Origin: Pectobacterium polonicum
GTDB taxonomy: Bacteria > Pseudomonadota > Gammaproteobacteria > Enterobacterales > Enterobacteriaceae
DNA: 64,000 nucleotides
Direction of reading: 5' to 3'
Assembly (NCBI RefSeq): GCF_005497185.1
Contig: NZ_RJTN01000001.1
Location: forward strand, 124,001-188,000
Shown here: piece after piece, positions 1 to 10,532 of the stretch
Numbering within the stretch: position 1 is the first letter of the stretch
How the letters are laid out: every line of letters starts with the position of its first letter
Position numbers and translations under genes: made by a program
Notes under the pieces: model-generated
Seen by the model: only the letters and a program-made list of their open reading frames with translations
Database searches by the model: none
Told to the model about the DNA's origin: nothing

Positions 1-2372
1 CCTACGCGCTGAAAATCACCGATCTGGACCCGCTGGAATTCGACCTGCTGTTCGAACGTTTCCTCAACCCTGAACGTGTCTCCATGCCTGACTTCGACGT
101 CGATTTCTGCATGGAAAAACGCGACAAGGTCATCGATCACGTCGCGGAAATGTACGGGCGTGATGCGGTATCGCAGATTATCACCTTCGGTACGATGGCG
201 GCGAAAGCGGTGATTCGTGACGTCGGGCGCGTGCTTGGACACCCTTATGGCTTTGTCGATCGCATTTCAAAACTGGTGCCGCCCGATCCGGGCATGACGC
301 TGGAAAAAGCGTTTGCCGCCGAACCGCAATTGCCGGAAATTTATGAAGCTGATGAGGAAGTTAAGGCCCTCATCGATATGGCGCGCAAGCTCGAAGGGGT
401 CACGCGTAACGCCGGTAAACATGCGGGTGGGGTGGTGATATCCCCCACCAAGATTACCGATTTCGCGCCGCTGTATTGCGATGCGGAAGGGAACCATCCG
501 GTTACCCAGTTCGATAAGAACGACGTGGAATATGCCGGGCTGGTGAAGTTCGACTTCCTCGGCCTGCGTACGCTGACCATCATCGACTGGGCGCTGGGGA
601 TGATTAACGCCCGTCGCGCGAAGCAAGGGCTGGAGCCGATTGATATTGCCGCGATTCCGCTCGAAGATAAGAAAAGCTTCGATATGCTGCAACGCTCGGA
701 AACCACCGCGGTATTCCAGCTTGAATCGCGCGGCATGAAAGACCTGATCAAACGTCTTAAGCCCGACTGCTTTGAAGATATGATCGCACTGGTGGCGCTG
801 TTCCGCCCCGGCCCGCTGCAATCCGGCATGGTAGATAACTTTATTGACCGTAAGCATGGTCGTGAAGCGATCTCGTATCCTGATATCGAATGGCAGCACG
901 AGTCACTCAAGCCCGTGCTGGAGCCGACCTACGGCATTATCCTGTATCAGGAACAGGTCATGCAGATCGCACAGGTTCTGGCGGGCTATACGCTGGGCGG
1001 CGCGGACATGCTGCGTCGTGCGATGGGGAAAAAGAACCCGGTCGAAATGGCGAAGCAGCGTGGTGGCTTCGAAGACGGTGCTAAATCTCGCGGCGTGAAC
1101 GGCGAACTGGCGGTTAAGATTTTCGACCTGGTGGAAAAATTCGCCGGTTACGGCTTTAATAAATCTCACTCCGCGGCTTATGCGTTGGTGTCTTACCAAA
1201 CGCTGTGGCTGAAAGCGCATTATCCGGCAGAATTCATGGCGGCGGTGATGACGGCCGATATGGACAACACGGATAAAGTAGTCGGTCTGGTTGATGAATG
1301 CTGGCGGATGGGGTTAAAAATCCTGCCCCCAGACATCAACAGCGGGCTGTATCACTTCCACGTTAACGACGATGGCGAGATTGTTTACGGCATCGGCGCG
1401 ATTAAAGGTGTGGGGGAAGGTCCGATTGAGGCGATTATCGAAGCGCGTAATCAGGGCGGCTATTTTAGAGAGCTGTTTGACCTCTGCGCGCGTACCGACA
1501 TTAAAAAGCTGAACCGCCGCGTGCTGGAAAAGCTGATTATGTCTGGGGCGTTCGACCGTCTGGGGCCGCATCGCGCCGCGCTGATGAATTCATTGCCTGA
1601 TGCGCTGAAGGCCGCCGATCAGCACGCGAAAGCGGAAGCCATTGGTCAGGTGGATATGTTCGGCGTGCTGGCCGATGCGCCAGAGCAGGTTGAGCAATCT
1701 TACAGCACCGTGCCACCGTGGCCGGAACAGGTGGTGTTGGATGGCGAGCGTGAGACGCTGGGGCTGTATCTGACCGGTCACCCGATCACGCAATATATTA
1801 AGGAAATTGAACGCTATGCCGGTGGCGTGCGTTTGAAAGATATGCACCCGACGGATCGGGGTAAAATGACCACTGCCGTTGGGCTGGTGTTGGCGGCTCG
1901 CGTCATGGTCACCAAACGGGGTAACCGTATTGGTGTCTGTACATTGGACGATCGTTCCGGTCGGCTCGAGATTATGCTGTTTACCGATGCATTGGAAAAA
2001 TATCAGCATTTACTTGAGAAAGACCGTATCCTTATCGCCAGTGGACAGGTCAGCTTTGATGACTTCAGCGGCGGGCTTAAAATGACCGTCCGAGAGTTAA
2101 TGGATATCAGTGAAGCGCGGGAAAAATACGCGCGCGGGCTTGCTATCTCGCTGACTGACAGGCAAATTGATGACCAGCTATTAAACCGTCTCCGCCAATC
2201 GTTGGAACCCCATCGATCGGGGACGATCCCAGTGCATCTCTATTACCAGCGTGAAGATGCGCGCGCCCGACTACGTTTCGGCGCAGCATGGCGTGTAACG
2301 CCTGCCGATGCGCTACTGAACGAGCTGCGCACATTAGTGGGTAATGAGCAGGTGGAACTGGAATTTGACTAA
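1..2372 (+). CDS. dnaE: DNA polymerase III alpha subunit, 3' part (5' end outside window)
   Basis: Catalytic subunit of the replicative DNA polymerase III holoenzyme. The reading frame is open from base 3, so about 790 C-terminal residues of a protein usually near 1160 are present. The fragment opens just before the palm motif PDFDVDF, which holds two catalytic aspartates; the third lies in VKFDFLG. The fingers, the helix-hairpin-helix region, the OB-fold and the tau-binding C-terminus follow in the normal order, with no frameshift. It ends 12 bases before accA, the same dnaE-accA pair as in E. coli, so the two are probably co-transcribed. The PHP and N-terminal palm regions are outside the window. 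Confidence 0.97.
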   Translation, partial: YALKITDLDPLEFDLLFERFLNPERVSMPDFDVDFCMEKRDKVIDHVAEMYGRDAVSQIITFGTMAAKAVIRDVGRVLGHPYGFVDRISKLVPPDPGMTLEKAFAAEPQLPEIYEADEEVKALIDMARKLEGVTRNAGKHAGGVVISPTKITDFAPLYCDAEGNHPVTQFDKNDVEYAGLVKFDFLGLRTLTIIDWALGMINARRAKQGLEPIDIAAIPLEDKKSFDMLQRSETTAVFQLESRGMKDLIKRLKPDCFEDMIALVALFRPGPLQSGMVDNFIDRKHGREAISYPDIEWQHESLKPVLEPTYGIILYQEQVMQIAQVLAGYTLGGADMLRRAMGKKNPVEMAKQRGGFEDGAKSRGVNGELAVKIFDLVEKFAGYGFNKSHSAAYALVSYQTLWLKAHYPAEFMAAVMTADMDNTDKVVGLVDECWRMGLKILPPDINSGLYHFHVNDDGEIVYGIGAIKGVGEGPIEAIIEARNQGGYFRELFDLCARTDIKKLNRRVLEKLIMSGAFDRLGPHRAALMNSLPDALKAADQHAKAEAIGQVDMFGVLADAPEQVEQSYSTVPPWPEQVVLDGERETLGLYLTGHPITQYIKEIERYAGGVRLKDMHPTDRGKMTTAVGLVLAARVMVTKRGNRIGVCTLDDRSGRLEIMLFTDALEKYQHLLEKDRILIASGQVSFDDFSGGLKMTVRELMDISEAREKYARGLAISLTDRQIDDQLLNRLRQSLEPHRSGTIPVHLYYQREDARARLRFGAAWRVTPADALLNELRTLVGNEQVELEFD

Positions 2373-2384
2373 TATAGGAATACT

Positions 2385-3344
2385 ATGAGTCTGAATTTTC
2401 TTGATTTTGAGCAGCCGATTGCAGAGTTGGAAGCGAAAATTGACTCGCTGACCGCAGTCAGCCGTCAAGACGAAAAATTAGATATTAATCTGGACGAAGA
2501 AGTCCAGCGCCTGCGTGAGAAGAGCGTTGAACTGACGCGCAAAATCTTCGCCGATTTGGGTGCCTGGCAGGTTGCGCAATTAGCGCGCCATCCACAACGT
2601 CCTTATACGCTTGATTATATTAAGCATATCTTTACCGACTTTGATGAATTGGCTGGCGATCGTGCCTATGCCGATGATAAAGCCATTGTCGGCGGGATTG
2701 CCCGTTTGGATGGGCGTCCGGTGATGATCATTGGTCATCAGAAAGGACGTGAAACCAAAGAAAAGATTCGCCGTAATTTCGGCATGCCTGCACCGGAAGG
2801 CTATCGCAAAGCGCTGCGCCTGATGGAAATGGCCGATCGCTTCAAGATGCCGATCGTTACCTTCATCGACACGCCGGGCGCTTATCCGGGCGTTGGCGCA
2901 GAAGAACGCGGTCAGTCTGAGGCTATCGCGCGCAACTTGCGTGAAATGTCGACGCTGCGTGTGCCAATCATCTGTACCGTTATCGGCGAGGGTGGTTCCG
3001 GTGGTGCGTTGGCTATCGGCGTGGGTGACAAGGTCAACATGCTGCAGTACAGCACCTACTCGGTTATTTCGCCGGAAGGCTGTGCGTCTATCCTGTGGAA
3101 GAGTGCCGATAAAGCGCCGCTGGCGGCGGAAGCGATGGGCATCATTGCGCCGCGCCTGAAAGAGCTGAAACTGATCGATACCGTGATCCCTGAGCCGTTG
3201 GGTTCGGCGCACCGTAACGTTCCAGCGATGGCAGAGTCTCTGAAAGCACAGCTGCTGGCCGATTTGCTCGACCTCGACGGCCTGACAGAAGAAGAACTGT
3301 TGAACCGCCGTTATCAGCGTTTGATGAATTATGGCTATTGCTGA
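2385..3344 (+). CDS. accA: Acetyl-CoA carboxylase carboxyltransferase subunit alpha
   Basis: Alpha subunit of the carboxyltransferase that moves the carboxyl group from biotin to acetyl-CoA, the committed step of fatty acid synthesis; it works as an alpha2beta2 complex with AccD in the cytoplasm. It has 319 residues, the E. coli length. The crotonase-like core shows [18 protein letters not shown] and the oxyanion-hole glycines in [12 protein letters not shown]. It follows dnaE closely and ends before a strong hairpin at 3400-3433. In E. coli the next gene is ldcC (lysine decarboxylase); here that place is empty and a VOC gene follows directly. Confidence 0.98.
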   Translation: MSLNFLDFEQPIAELEAKIDSLTAVSRQDEKLDINLDEEVQRLREKSVELTRKIFADLGAWQVAQLARHPQRPYTLDYIKHIFTDFDELAGDRAYADDKAIVGGIARLDGRPVMIIGHQKGRETKEKIRRNFGMPAPEGYRKALRLMEMADRFKMPIVTFIDTPGAYPGVGAEERGQSEAIARNLREMSTLRVPIICTVIGEGGSGGALAIGVGDKVNMLQYSTYSVISPEGCASILWKSADKAPLAAEAMGIIAPRLKELKLIDTVIPEPLGSAHRNVPAMAESLKAQLLADLLDLDGLTEEELLNRRYQRLMNYGYC

Positions 3345-3399
3345 TAAGGTGATTGTCTGATTGATGTGTTATCAATCAGTCGATTCTGGCGTTACTCTG

Positions 3400-3433
3400 A
3401 AAATCCGTTGTCAGAAATGACAGCGGATTTTTT
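3400..3433 (+). terminator. Rho-independent terminator after accA
   Basis: An inverted repeat pairs AAAATCCG with CGGATTTT, extended by TGTCA/TGACA around a short AAA-type loop, and is followed by a run of T. It lies between accA and the VOC gene and should end the dnaE-accA transcript. Confidence 0.85.
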
Positions 3434-3451
3434 GCTATGAGGGTTTGAAGC

Positions 3452-3841
3452 ATGCTGAAGCTGCTTGATGTCCACCACATTGCGGTGATTGCCTCTGACT
3501 ATGAACGCAGCAAGGCGTTTTACTGTGATGTGCTGGGGTTTACGTTGAACAACGAGGTCTACCGTGAAGCGCGGCAGTCGTGGAAAGGGGATCTCTCGCT
3601 GAATGGGCGTTACACCATTGAGCTATTTTCTTTCCCGCATCCCCCATCGCGAGTCAGTCGGCCGGAAGCGTGCGGTTTACGTCATCTGGCCTTTGCCGTG
3701 GCGGACGTTGAACAGGCCATTGCCTCGTTGGTGCAGGCTGGCGTTATTTGTGAGCCTGTACGGATCGATCCTGAAACGCAGCGACGTTTCACGTTTTTCT
3801 CCGATCCTGACGGCTTGCCCTTAGAACTGTATGAGATCTGA
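3452..3841 (+). CDS. gloA2: VOC superfamily metalloprotein (YaeR/GloA2-like)
   Basis: A small cytoplasmic vicinal-oxygen-chelate fold protein of 129 residues, matching E. coli YaeR (now GloA2) in sequence type and position before tilS. Two beta-alpha-beta-beta-beta modules are visible. Candidate metal ligands are the His of VHHIAVI near the N-terminus, Glu of TIELFSF, His of LRHLAF and Glu of LELYEI at the C-terminus. The YaeR family is glyoxalase I-like, but its physiological substrate is uncertain. The 3' end overlaps the tilS start by 11 bases, which suggests translational coupling. The symbol rests on synteny and family resemblance. Confidence 0.88.
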   Translation: MLKLLDVHHIAVIASDYERSKAFYCDVLGFTLNNEVYREARQSWKGDLSLNGRYTIELFSFPHPPSRVSRPEACGLRHLAFAVADVEQAIASLVQAGVICEPVRIDPETQRRFTFFSDPDGLPLELYEI

Positions 3842-5237
3842 TACTGTGGATTGCACTGAACCTGATGATGGATTGCTCCAGACGATTGTGACGCAAACGG
3901 TTGGATGTCGATCGATCCTGCTGGCTTACAGCGGTGGCCTGGACTCTAGCGTGCTATTGCATCTGCTGGTGGCTGTGCGTCAGCGTTCTGGATTGCCTAT
4001 TCGCGCGGCTTATATTCATCATGGTCTAAATCCGCTGGCCGATAGCTGGGCTGAACATTGTCGCCAGCAGTGTGAACGCTGGCAGGTGCCGTTTGCCTCG
4101 CTGCCGGTGAAGGTTGAGGCGCAGAACGGCGGCATTGAAGCCGCAGCCAGAGCGGCGCGCTATCAGGCGCTGCAAGCGCATCTACAAGACGGGGAAACCT
4201 TGCTGACGGCGCAGCATCTTGATGATCAAAGCGAAACTTTTTTACTGGCGCTTAAACGCGGCAGCGGGCCTGCCGGATTATCTGCGATGGCGGCTAGCAC
4301 CCTTCTCGGTGACAGTACTCTTCTCGGTGACAATACAACGCTCGGTCAGCATCGTCTTGTGCGCCCGCTGTTAGGCATTTCTCGCCTCCAACTGGAAGCG
4401 TATGCACAGCGGCATCAGCTTGGCTGGATTGAAGACGACAGCAATCAGGATGAACGTTTCGACCGCAATTTTCTACGTCGCCAAATCTTACCGCGATTGA
4501 CGCAGCGCTGGCCGCATTTTCCCTCCGCCGTGGCACGTAGCGCCCAGCTTTGTGCCGAACAGGAACAACTGCTCGATGAGCTACTAGAGGAATCATTGCA
4601 GGCGCTATGCCAGCCGGATGGCGCGCTGAGCATTGACGGTCTGATACCGCTGAGCCCAGTGCGTCGTTTTGCACTCCTGCGGCGCTGGCTGGCGCAGCAA
4701 GGATCAACGATGCCTGCGCGTGAACAGCTACAACGGCTCTGGGATGAGGTTGCGACAAGCCGTCAGGATGCGGAACCGGTATTGCAACTGAATCAGATGC
4801 AGATCCGCCGTTTTCGCCAACATCTCTACCTGCTACCGCTGATGTCGTCACTCAAAGACCGCATTATCCCGTGGCAATCGCCGTCATGCCCGTTGTCGCT
4901 ACCCGATAATCTGGGCACGTTGTCGTTGGCCGATAGCGGTGTGGCGATTCGTGCACCGGAAAACGGTGAGTCGGTGAGTATTCGCTTTTCGACCAGTGGA
5001 ACCGTGCATATTGTCGGCAGGGCGCACGGGCGGCAAATCAAAAAACTCTGGCAGGAATTGGGTGTTCCGCCCTGGTGGCGCGACCGTACACCGCTGGTGT
5101 TTTATAACGAGCAACTGATTGCGGCGGTGGGGCGATTTGTCACGCGAGAAGGGCAGACGAAAGAGAACCAGCCAGTGTGGCACATTCTTTGGGAGAAGAA
5201 AGCTTGGGAAAAGAGATCTTGGGAAAAGAAAGCCTGA
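3831..5237 (+). CDS. tilS: tRNA(Ile)-lysidine synthetase TilS
   Basis: Adds lysine to C34 of the CAU anticodon of tRNA-Ile2, converting it to read AUA. The PP-loop motif AYSGGLDSS lies near residue 34, followed by the N-type ATP pyrophosphatase domain, a central helical region and the C-terminal substrate-binding domains (468 residues; the E. coli protein is about 430). Two short tandem repeats account for part of the extra length. STLLGD appears twice at about residues 158-169 (DNA 4298-4335), and the C-terminus ends in three WEKK-like copies (DNA 5189-5237). Both look like replication-slippage products in surface segments. The start is the ATG overlapping the upstream VOC gene. Confidence 0.95.
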   Translation: MRSDTVDCTEPDDGLLQTIVTQTVGCRSILLAYSGGLDSSVLLHLLVAVRQRSGLPIRAAYIHHGLNPLADSWAEHCRQQCERWQVPFASLPVKVEAQNGGIEAAARAARYQALQAHLQDGETLLTAQHLDDQSETFLLALKRGSGPAGLSAMAASTLLGDSTLLGDNTTLGQHRLVRPLLGISRLQLEAYAQRHQLGWIEDDSNQDERFDRNFLRRQILPRLTQRWPHFPSAVARSAQLCAEQEQLLDELLEESLQALCQPDGALSIDGLIPLSPVRRFALLRRWLAQQGSTMPAREQLQRLWDEVATSRQDAEPVLQLNQMQIRRFRQHLYLLPLMSSLKDRIIPWQSPSCPLSLPDNLGTLSLADSGVAIRAPENGESVSIRFSTSGTVHIVGRAHGRQIKKLWQELGVPPWWRDRTPLVFYNEQLIAAVGRFVTREGQTKENQPVWHILWEKKAWEKRSWEKKA

Positions 5238-5268
5238 GGGAAAAACTGAAGTTGGCAGGCTCAGAATA

Positions 5269-5296
5269 AAAACGGACAACCTGCGTTGTCCGTTTT
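5269..5296. terminator. Bidirectional terminator between tilS and rof
   Basis: A perfect 12-base inverted repeat, AAAACGGACAAC and its complement, encloses a 4-base loop. T runs occur at the end in both directions. It separates the convergent tilS (+) and yaeP-rof (-) transcription units. Confidence 0.9.
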
Positions 5297-5342
5297 GGAA
5301 GCATTTATTCAGCGTTTGCCGCTAAATGAAAGGAGAAGCCTG

Positions 5343-5603
5343 TCAGGATTCGCTGACAACGACTTTCCCGATTTCAGGATGACTGAAACTGACGATGTGA
5401 TCGAGACGCAGTTCGCGTGTTGTGCCGGAGGCTTCAATCACCAGATATTCGATCTGCTTACGTGAGATCATATCACTGGCTTTACCAGTCACAACTTCAC
5501 CATCACGTAGTTCCAGCGTCAGCGTCAGATTCTGCTGACAGGTGGCTTCCAGGCTGTCGTAATCATCACAGTTGATGGGTTGATATTCATTACTCATTGA
5601 CAT
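5343..5603 (-). CDS. rof: Rho-binding antiterminator Rof (YaeO)
   Basis: A small acidic Sm-like protein that binds transcription terminator Rho and blocks its RNA-binding site. The sequence [17 protein letters not shown] to the C-terminal [13 protein letters not shown] closely follows E. coli Rof. The ATG at 5603 is preferred because GGTGAG lies five bases upstream; a GTG at 5609 and an ATG at 5597 are in frame too. That start gives 86 residues, against 84 in E. coli. It overlaps the end of yaeP by 14 bases, so the pair is translationally coupled as in E. coli. Confidence 0.93.
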   Translation of the reverse strand: MSMSNEYQPINCDDYDSLEATCQQNLTLTLELRDGEVVTGKASDMISRKQIEYLVIEASGTTRELRLDHIVSFSHPEIGKVVVSES

Positions 5604-5790
5604 AATCACTCACCAATAAGTTAGCGGCGGCAAAAGCAGCCTGTTCCCTGACGGAGGATGGCAACGCCTCATTTGCGGCAATGCCATCCAGGGTTTTCAA
5701 AACACAACCCAGCGAATCGGGTATATAGCCCAGATCGCCACTGGCGATCTCTGCGTATAAGCGACGTACTAATTCACAGTATTCTTGCAC
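5590..5790 (-). CDS. yaeP: YaeP family small protein
   Basis: A 66-residue conserved enterobacterial protein of unknown function, encoded upstream of and overlapping rof. The start is set at the GTG at 5790: GGGAGG at 5796-5801 sits at ideal spacing, and the resulting 66 residues ([18 protein letters not shown] onward) equal the E. coli length. An in-frame ATG further upstream (5829) would add 13 unconserved residues without a comparable ribosome site. The C-terminus [13 protein letters not shown] is the family hallmark. Constant pairing with rof hints at a related role, but none is shown. Confidence 0.9.
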   Translation of the reverse strand: MQEYCELVRRLYAEIASGDLGYIPDSLGCVLKTLDGIAANEALPSSVREQAAFAAANLLVSDYVNE

Positions 5791-6030
5791 TATATCCTCC
5801 CTTAAAAGCTTAGCTCGGTAGATATTCATGCATCATCACTTGCTGTGGTGCGCGATGTTGTAAGCCTACGAAGATAAACTCTATTTATCAAACCGACTAT
5901 AGCATAGGGATTAACAGGATATCAGTAGTCCTTAGATGCCTAATCTATCGGATACGTGGCAGATATCACCTTTACTGTGAGGATGGCGCTAACTCAAGTA
6001 AACTAGGAGGGAATAAAGACGAGGTCACTG

Positions 6031-6585
6031 ATGGCATTAAAAGCAACGGTTTACAAAGCAGCAATCAATATTGCCGATATGGATCGGAATTTTTTCCACG
6101 ATGCGAACCTGACAATAGCGCAGCATCCGTCTGAAACTGAGCAACGCATGATGCTGCGGCTTTTAGCGTGGATCTGCCACGCTGATGAAAATCTGCGCTT
6201 TACCAAAGGGCTTAGCGCAGATGACGAACCGGAAATCTGGCGACGTAATGATACGATGGAGCTGGAATTGTGGATTGAGTTAGGCCTGCCAGATGAAAAG
6301 CGTCTGAAGAAAGCCTGCAACCAGTCCCGTGCCGTGGTGCTGTATGCCTACAGCGAGCGTGCGGCACAGGTTTGGTGGAGTGCAATATCGGGCAAGGTTT
6401 CTGGATACAAGAATCTGGCTGTCCGCTTTTTAGATGACAATCAACTGACTCAGCTTGCCGGACTAGTCCAGCGCACCATGTCACTACAGGCAACGATACA
6501 GGACGGCACGATCTGGTTGTCTGACGATAAGAATAGTCTTGAAATAACATTTTCTGAGTGGAAAATTCCTCAGACTCAGGGATGA
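6031..6585 (+). CDS. yaeQ: YaeQ family protein
   Basis: A 184-residue cytoplasmic protein with the YaeQ signature: [10 protein letters not shown] at the start, [16 protein letters not shown], then [17 protein letters not shown] and [15 protein letters not shown] near the end. The family has a PD-(D/E)XK nuclease-like fold; E. coli YaeQ was reported to suppress RfaH loss, but its biochemical activity is not settled. It is divergent from yaeP, and the 200-base gap between them must hold both promoters. In E. coli arfB lies between yaeQ and nlpE; here only 68 bases separate them. Confidence 0.93.
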   Translation: MALKATVYKAAINIADMDRNFFHDANLTIAQHPSETEQRMMLRLLAWICHADENLRFTKGLSADDEPEIWRRNDTMELELWIELGLPDEKRLKKACNQSRAVVLYAYSERAAQVWWSAISGKVSGYKNLAVRFLDDNQLTQLAGLVQRTMSLQATIQDGTIWLSDDKNSLEITFSEWKIPQTQG

Positions 6586-6653
6586 TGACAAGTTGGGGAC
6601 GTTACAGCGTATTGAGTAAGAACGGGAAAACAGGACAGAGGGACAGAAAAATA

Positions 6654-7343
6654 ATGATGAAAAAACTGGCTATCGGTGTGCTGTTGATTGCGGGGATTTC
6701 TGGGTTGATCGGGTGTCATACCCGTTCACAAGTTCAGGAAGAGCCCCTTAAACCAATGGCGCAAAGCTATCGTGGCGTTTTACCCTGTGCGGACTGCGAA
6801 GGGATTGATACGTCACTATTTTTGGAAAAAGACGGGACGTTTATTCTGCACAAGCAATATAAGACGACCAGACCAGGAGAGACCGTTTTCGCTTCCTATG
6901 GCCAGTGGCGTCGCACGGCAGATAAGCTGGTGTTGACGGAGCGGTCAGGAGAAAAACATTACTTCCGCCCCGTTAATAAAGGGCTGGAGCTGTTGGATGA
7001 ACAGGGGCTGCCCATCAATTCGCCGCTTCCTCGTCAATTAACGGTGTCCGAACAACCGCTGCCCAAAACGCCTATGCTGATGAAGGGGATGTACCGCTAT
7101 ATGGCGGATGTCGCGACGTTTTCCGATTGTGCGACGGGAAAAACCTTCGTGATGGAAGATAGCGCCGAGCTGGAAAGACAATATTTTCGCATAAGAAATA
7201 CAGCCGGTCAGCAGGTACTGCTTCTTCTCCCTGCTCATTTTGCCGTCATTCCGTCGATGGAAGAGGGCAAAATGATTAAGGCCATAGTACCTGATGGTAG
7301 CAATAAAGCCTTGATGAATGCGGAGCTAAACTGCGATTCATAG
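6654..7343 (+). CDS. nlpE: Envelope stress lipoprotein NlpE (CutF)
   Basis: An outer-membrane lipoprotein that senses surface contact and lipoprotein or disulfide defects and activates the Cpx response. With the ATG at 6654 (AGAGGG upstream) it has 229 residues, starting with a signal peptide and the lipobox GLIGC (Cys21). The N-terminal domain has the copper/redox motif PCADC near residues 45-48. Two further cysteines, in FSDCATG and ELNCDS, are placed to form the C-terminal disulfide known in E. coli NlpE. A longer frame from 6558 overlaps yaeQ and lacks any signal sequence, so it was rejected. Confidence 0.93.
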   Translation: MMKKLAIGVLLIAGISGLIGCHTRSQVQEEPLKPMAQSYRGVLPCADCEGIDTSLFLEKDGTFILHKQYKTTRPGETVFASYGQWRRTADKLVLTERSGEKHYFRPVNKGLELLDEQGLPINSPLPRQLTVSEQPLPKTPMLMKGMYRYMADVATFSDCATGKTFVMEDSAELERQYFRIRNTAGQQVLLLLPAHFAVIPSMEEGKMIKAIVPDGSNKALMNAELNCDS

Positions 7344-7363
7344 ACTAACGTGATGGTGAAAAG

Positions 7364-7390
7364 AAAAGGCACTGATTTCAGTGCCTTTTT
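7364..7390. terminator. Terminator between nlpE and mutS
   Basis: AAAAGGCACTG and its complement form an 11-base stem with an ATTT loop, flanked by A and T runs. It can end both converging transcripts, nlpE (+) and mutS (-). Confidence 0.9.
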
Positions 7391-7419
7391 GCTATCGATT
7401 TGTCTCGCGCTAACTCGCG

Positions 7420-9984
7420 TTAGAGCATTTTCTTTAGCTGATAAAGCCAATCTAACGCCTGACGTGGCGTGAGCGCATCAGGATCGATGGCCTCCAGCGC
7501 TTCAATGGCCGGTGACGGCTCATCATTACTCAACAGCGCTAGCTGCGCGCCGTCAATATGACTGGATGACGCATTATTCGATAGCGTTTCCAGCTCTTTC
7601 AACTTCTGGCGGGCGCGCTTAATCACTTCTTTCGGAACACCCGCCAGTGCGGCGACGGCTAGACCGTAACTTTTGCTGGCTGCGCCGTCTTGTACGCTGT
7701 GCATAAAGGCGATGGTATCGCCGTGTTCGCGGGCATCTAAATGGACATTCACCACGCCTTCCATTTTTTCCGGTAAGGTGGTTAGTTCAAAGTAGTGCGT
7801 TGCAAACAGCGTCATGGCTTTGATGCGGTTCGCCAGATTCTCGGCGCAGGCCCATGCCAGCGACAGGCCGTCATAGGTTGAGGTGCCACGGCCGATTTCG
7901 TCCATCAGTACCAGACTATTTTCCGTTGCGTTGTGCAGGATATTCGCCGTTTCCGTCATTTCTACCATGAAGGTAGAGCGGCCAGAGGCCAGATCGTCTG
8001 CTGCACCTACGCGGGTGAAAATACGGTCGACGGGGCCAATGATCGCCTGATCCGCTGGCACAAAGCAGCCGATATGCGCCATCAGCACAATCAGTGCAGT
8101 CTGACGCATATAGGTACTTTTACCCCCCATGTTGGGACCAGTAATGATCAGCATACGACGCTGTGGCGATAGCGATAGGGGATTCGAAATAAACGGCTCG
8201 CGCAGTACCTGCTCGACGACGGGGTGACGACCGCCTGTAATTTTGATGCCGGGTTTGTCACTCAGCGTCGGGCAGACGTAATTCAGCGTATCGGCTCGCT
8301 CGGCTAGGTTTGCTAGCACATCCAACTCGGCCAGTGCTGCTGCACTTTGCTGGAGCTCCGCTAAATGAGGCAACAGCAAATCAAAAAGTTCATCGTAGAG
8401 CGCTTTTTCCAGTGCCAGTGCCTTGCCCTTTGAGGTCAGAACCTTGTCTTCGTATTCTTTCAGCTCGGGAATGATATAGCGCTCGGCATTTTTCAGCGTC
8501 TGGCGACGGACATAGTGGATCGGCACCAGATGGCTCTGGCCTCGGCTAACTTGAATGTAGTAGCCGTGCACACCATTGAAGCCGACTTTCAGCGTATCAA
8601 GCCCCAGTTTTTCACGCTCGCGAATTTCCAGACGATCCAGATAATCGCTGGCACCGTCAGCCAACGCACGCCACTCATCTAATTCTGCATGGTAGCCCGG
8701 TGCGATGACCCCACCGTCGCGTACCAGCACCGGCGGTGCTTCGACAACGGCGCGTTCCAGCAAATCACGCAGTTCATCAAATTGGCCAATCAGGCTGACC
8801 AAACGGCGAACAGAGTCGGTCTCCAACGGCGCAAGCTGTTCGCGAATATCGGGAAACTGCTGGAAAGCATGGCGCATACGCGCGAGATCGCGTGGGCGTG
8901 CCGTGCGTAAAGCAAGGCGTGCCAGAATACGTTCCAGATCGCCGACCTGCCGCAAATAGGGTTGTAGATCTGGCGTGATCTCCTGCAACGCGCTGATGGC
9001 CTGTTGGCGTTGTTTGAGCGCATCAACATCGCGGCTAGGCATATGAATCCAGCGCTTCAGCATCCGGCTGCCCATTGCCGTCACAGTGCAATCTAGTACG
9101 GCAGCCAGCGTATTTTCCACACCGCCGGACAGATTTTGCGTCAGTTCAAGGTTACGGCGCGTTGCCGCATCCATGATGATGCCGTCCTGCTGGCGCTCCA
9201 TGGTAATGCCACGAATATGCGGTAGCGAAGTACGCTGGGTGTCTTTCGCGTATTGCAGCAGGCATCCTGCTGCCCGCAGCGCGAGCTTTGCCTGCTCGAC
9301 GCCAAAGCCGGTTAGATCGCGAGTACCAAATTGCAGGTTAAGCTGCTGGCGCGCGGTATCGGGTTCAAATTCCCACAGCGGACGGCGGCGGAGTCCATGA
9401 CGATTTTCGATCAAATCCATGGACTCAAAGGATTCTGGGTAGAGTAATTCTGCTGGATTGGTGCGCTGTAACTCGGCCGCCATGGTTTCCCGGTCTGCTG
9501 GCTCGCTCACGCGAAAACGTCCAGAGCTGATGTCCAGCGTGGCGTAGCCAAATCCCCGGCTGTCCTGCCAGAGCGCTGCCAGCAGGTTGTCCTGCTTTTC
9601 CTGCAACAGTGCTTCGTCGCTGATGGTGCCTGGTGTAACGATGCGTACGACTTTGCGCTCAACGGGACCTTTGCTGGTGGCGGGATCGCCAATCTGTTCG
9701 CAGATAGCGACGGATTCGCCCATTTGCACCAGTCTGGCAAGGTAGTTCTCGACGGCATGATGAGGAACGCCCGCCATCGGGATCGGTTCCCCTGCGGAAG
9801 CGCCGCGTTTCGTCAGCGAAATATCCAGCAGTTGAGAAGCCCGTTTGGCATCGTCATAGAACAGCTCGTAAAAATCGCCCATGCGGTAAAACAGCAGGAT
9901 TTCTGGATGCTCAGCCTTTAGCCTAAAGTACTGCTGCATCATCGGCGTATGGGCGGTGAAGTCCTTCTCTGTGGCTTCATTCAT
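7420..9984 (-). CDS. mutS: DNA mismatch repair protein MutS
   Basis: Recognises mismatches and small loops and, with MutL, triggers methyl-directed repair. It is 854 residues, like E. coli MutS (853). The mismatch-wedge motif GDFYE (Phe38-x-Glu40), the connector and lever/clamp domains, the Walker [10 protein letters not shown], the Walker B region [13 protein letters not shown] and the C-terminal dimer helices are all present, so it looks intact. The start region and leader are duplicated 3.1 kb upstream (13085-13383) by the direct repeat that bounds the Hcp cassette. The gene therefore borders an insertion site, and its promoter lies within the proximal repeat copy. Confidence 0.97.
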   Translation of the reverse strand: MNEATEKDFTAHTPMMQQYFRLKAEHPEILLFYRMGDFYELFYDDAKRASQLLDISLTKRGASAGEPIPMAGVPHHAVENYLARLVQMGESVAICEQIGDPATSKGPVERKVVRIVTPGTISDEALLQEKQDNLLAALWQDSRGFGYATLDISSGRFRVSEPADRETMAAELQRTNPAELLYPESFESMDLIENRHGLRRRPLWEFEPDTARQQLNLQFGTRDLTGFGVEQAKLALRAAGCLLQYAKDTQRTSLPHIRGITMERQQDGIIMDAATRRNLELTQNLSGGVENTLAAVLDCTVTAMGSRMLKRWIHMPSRDVDALKQRQQAISALQEITPDLQPYLRQVGDLERILARLALRTARPRDLARMRHAFQQFPDIREQLAPLETDSVRRLVSLIGQFDELRDLLERAVVEAPPVLVRDGGVIAPGYHAELDEWRALADGASDYLDRLEIREREKLGLDTLKVGFNGVHGYYIQVSRGQSHLVPIHYVRRQTLKNAERYIIPELKEYEDKVLTSKGKALALEKALYDELFDLLLPHLAELQQSAAALAELDVLANLAERADTLNYVCPTLSDKPGIKITGGRHPVVEQVLREPFISNPLSLSPQRRMLIITGPNMGGKSTYMRQTALIVLMAHIGCFVPADQAIIGPVDRIFTRVGAADDLASGRSTFMVEMTETANILHNATENSLVLMDEIGRGTSTYDGLSLAWACAENLANRIKAMTLFATHYFELTTLPEKMEGVVNVHLDAREHGDTIAFMHSVQDGAASKSYGLAVAALAGVPKEVIKRARQKLKELETLSNNASSSHIDGAQLALLSNDEPSPAIEALEAIDPDALTPRQALDWLYQLKKML

Positions 9985-10251
9985 ATTGATTTTACTCAGT
10001 CTTAACGCTTTTGTTCGTTCAGATGATAGCGCAGGGTTGGATGGTCAACCTTACTGACGGCTCGTCACCTGAGCATCGAAATGGAATGCCAGAAGTATAC
10101 TGGCTGGCAGATGAAAAACATCACCTGCGAGTGCGCTATCTTAGCATTGATAGCCGTTATTTGACGTCAACGCGACGTTACCAGACTGAGACAAGGATGC
10201 GTATCTGATTTTTCTACTATTGTTGGGGTGCGCGAGGCGGCTCGCAAGTTT
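9953..10251. repeat. Direct repeat copy 1 (mutS start and leader)
   Basis: About 299 bases covering the first codons of mutS and its upstream region. They recur at an offset of exactly 3132 bases (13085-13383) with only about three substitutions (near 10021, 10079 and 10227). The copies diverge on the mutS side within codons 8-12 and on the other side just after CTCGCAAGTTT. Both copies hold a 65-codon open frame (10011-10208 and 13143-13340). Two of the differences would change an amino acid, so I do not treat that frame as a conserved gene. The repeat brackets the Hcp/effector cassette. Confidence 0.95.
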
Positions 10252-10263
10252 GCTCTGAAGAGG

Positions 10264-10390
<127 letters not shown>

Positions 10391-10532
10391 TAAGGTCAAT
10401 AAAATGAAGATGAATACAACCGGGAAGCAATCAATGTTGTTGAGCTTATAATGGGTGACATTTTTGCCTAATGCCGCAGTCAATCATAGGGTAAGATTGC
10501 AGTAGTAAAAGAACAAACAATCAAGGGAATGG

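Noticed and set aside
6558-6653. Remnant of arfB between yaeQ and nlpE
   Set aside because: The gap after yaeQ is 68 bases and its translation shows no ArfB motif (GGQ); the gene is simply absent.
10011-10208. 65-codon open frame in repeat copy 1 (and 13143-13340 in copy 2)
   Set aside because: It lies in the mutS leader, shows no recognisable family, and two of the few differences between copies change the protein. It is present twice only because the DNA is repeated.
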